Below, piece after piece: positions 6,386 through 7,181 of a stretch of DNA of 7,181 nucleotides. A program made the translations under genes and the position numbers. The notes under the pieces are model-generated. The model searched no databases. It worked only from the letters and a program-made list of their open reading frames with translations, and was not told where the DNA came from. The stretch comes from Acidimicrobiia bacterium (GTDB lineage Bacteria; Actinomycetota; Acidimicrobiia; IMCC26256; BP-133). The stretch is from positions 1 through 7,181 of the forward strand of contig JAICGL010000201.1 of NCBI GenBank assembly GCA_025923175.1, read 5' to 3'. Numbering within the stretch: position 1 is the first letter of the stretch; each line of letters starts with the position of its first letter.

Positions 6386-6407
6386 GCGGAGGGCAAGCGG
6401 AGGGCAG
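6386..6407 (+). repeat. Tandem 11-bp repeat carrying two GGAGGG SD-like motifs
   Basis: GCGGAGGGCAA (6386-6396) is followed directly by GCGGAGGGCAG (6397-6407). Each copy holds a GGAGGG. Only the second (6399-6404) is properly spaced, 8 nt, from the GTG start at 6413; the first may act as a standby ribosome site or be a by-product of the duplication. Confidence 0.7.
6399..6404 (+). promoter_or_regulatory. Shine-Dalgarno GGAGGG for the mreB-like gene
   Basis: A strong SD 8 nt before GTG 6413 (5 nt before an in-frame TTG at 6410). It fixes the start despite the lack of an in-frame ATG ahead of the first phosphate-binding motif. Confidence 0.75.
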
Positions 6408-6412
6408 GCTTG

Positions 6413-7181
6413 GTGGAGGGTCGCGACACTGCCATTGACATGGGGACGAGCACGACCACCGTGTTCGTGCCCGGTCGCGGCGTCGTGCTCGAGGAGCCAT
6501 CGCTCGTCGCCCTCACCACGGAGGACGGCCGGCCGGTGGCCGTGGGCAGCGAGGCCCGCCGCATGCTCGGTCGCACTCCCGCGTCGATCGAAGTGGTGCG
6601 GCCGGTGCAGCAGGGCCTCATCGGCGACGTCGACGTCTGCACCCGGATGCTGCGGTACATGGTCCTGCAGGTGCACCCCCGGCGCTGGTCCCGCCCGAAG
6701 ATGCTCATGGTCGTGCCCTCGGGCCTCGGCCCGATGGAACAGCGGGCGGTGCAGGAGGTGGCTGAGGAGGCCGGGGGGCGCCGGCCGGTCCATCTGGTCG
6801 AGGCGCACATCGCCGCCGCTCTCGGGGTGGGCCTGCCCATCAACGACGCCCGGGGGAGCATGGTGGTGGTGCTCGGCGGCGGGCGGACGGAAGTGGCCGT
6901 TCTGTCGCTCGGCGGGGTGGTGGCCCGGAGGTCACTGCGGCTCGGGGGGATGGACTTCGACGAGGCCATCGTCGACTGGGTGAAGAAGGAACACGGGCTG
7001 GCGCTCGGGGAGCGTACGGCCGAGGAGCTGAAGACCGTGGTGGGGTCGGCCGGTCCGGCCCGCCCCGATGCCGCCCGGGCCTCCCGCAGCGACGGCCCCG
7101 ACGAATTCGACGCCGAGATCCGGGGCCGTGACCTGGTCACCGGCCTGCCCCGCACGATCATGACGTCGACGGCCGAGATCC
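6413..7181 (+). CDS. mreB: MreB-family actin homologue with altered nucleotide site (3' truncated by window)
   Basis: MreB forms membrane-bound filaments that guide the elongation cell-wall machinery. The 256 visible residues align along the family: AIDMGTSTT (phosphate 1, D9 kept), PGRGVVLEEPSLVAL, GRTPASIEVVRPVQQGLIGD, VVPSG, SLGGVV, GERTAEELK and EIRGRDLVTGLP. Key positions differ. The phosphate-2 motif, normally VVDIGGGTTEV, reads VVVLGGGRTEV, so the Asp is V153 and a Thr is R158. The hydrolysis loop, normally LIEEPMAAAIG, reads LVEAHIAAALG (A131, H132). GGDxxDEAI reads GGMDFDEAI (M180). About 15 extra residues lie at 216-232. The fold is kept but ATP hydrolysis is probably impaired. The position after ndk is that of mreB in Streptomyces, with mreC, mreD, a class B PBP and rodA expected downstream. 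GTG 6413 is chosen from its SD; the C-terminal adenosine motif is outside the window. It could be a divergent paralogue, so the symbol denotes family and position. Confidence 0.9.
   Translation, partial: MEGRDTAIDMGTSTTTVFVPGRGVVLEEPSLVALTTEDGRPVAVGSEARRMLGRTPASIEVVRPVQQGLIGDVDVCTRMLRYMVLQVHPRRWSRPKMLMVVPSGLGPMEQRAVQEVAEEAGGRRPVHLVEAHIAAALGVGLPINDARGSMVVVLGGGRTEVAVLSLGGVVARRSLRLGGMDFDEAIVDWVKKEHGLALGERTAEELKTVVGSAGPARPDAARASRSDGPDEFDAEIRGRDLVTGLPRTIMTSTAEI

Noticed and set aside
6440..6442. First in-frame ATG as start of the mreB-like gene
   Set aside because: It falls inside the phosphate-1 motif (AIDMGT) and would remove its Asp; GTG 6413 with GGAGGG 8 nt upstream is far better.
6367..7161. 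264-codon minus-strand open frame opposite the mreB-like gene
   Set aside because: Arg/Ser/Thr/Pro-rich antisense shadow of a gene whose plus-strand product shows clear MreB motifs.

Overview
The window is high-GC, densely coded DNA that reads like an actinobacterial chromosome. The evidence is the gene order valS - folC - ndk - mreB-like, which matches the conserved order next to the mre cell-shape cluster in Streptomyces and relatives, the NLVHGSDS form of the Ndk active-site motif, the strong G/C third-position bias, and -10-like hexamers lying almost directly on start codons, as in leaderless actinobacterial genes. I cannot name the genus. A deep-branching class such as Acidimicrobiia is possible but unproven.

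Layout from left to right. (1) Positions 6-500 encode a lysine/alanine-rich protein of unknown function, possibly cut by the window edge, built on an 11/22-residue periodicity. (2) Positions 501-727 are intergenic, holding two weak hairpins, a helically phased direct repeat and a -10-like box. (3) valS (728-3388) is a complete valyl-tRNA synthetase. (4) A minus-strand gene (3396-4514) faces valS with only 7 bp between stop codons. It encodes a PD-(D/E)XK nuclease-fold protein with a predicted iron-sulfur 'staple' and an altered active site. (5) folC (4567-5898) diverges from that gene across 52 bp with back-to-back promoters. (6) ndk (5909-6319) follows folC by 10 bp with a Shine-Dalgarno site over the folC stop. 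(7) After a 93-bp gap with its own promoter and SD, an MreB-family actin homologue (6413 onward) runs off the right edge.

Most genes are housekeeping: tRNA charging, folate polyglutamylation, nucleotide balance and cell shape. Three things stand out. The gene in the conserved mreB position has lost the phosphate-2 aspartate and changed the glutamate loop, so it is probably a poor or non-hydrolysing MreB. The nuclease-like gene sits inside a conserved gene order and carries Arg where the catalytic Lys is expected. The first gene encodes a hendecad-repeat helix of the kind seen in lipid- or polyanion-binding proteins. No rRNA, tRNA, CRISPR array, insertion sequence or integrase was seen.
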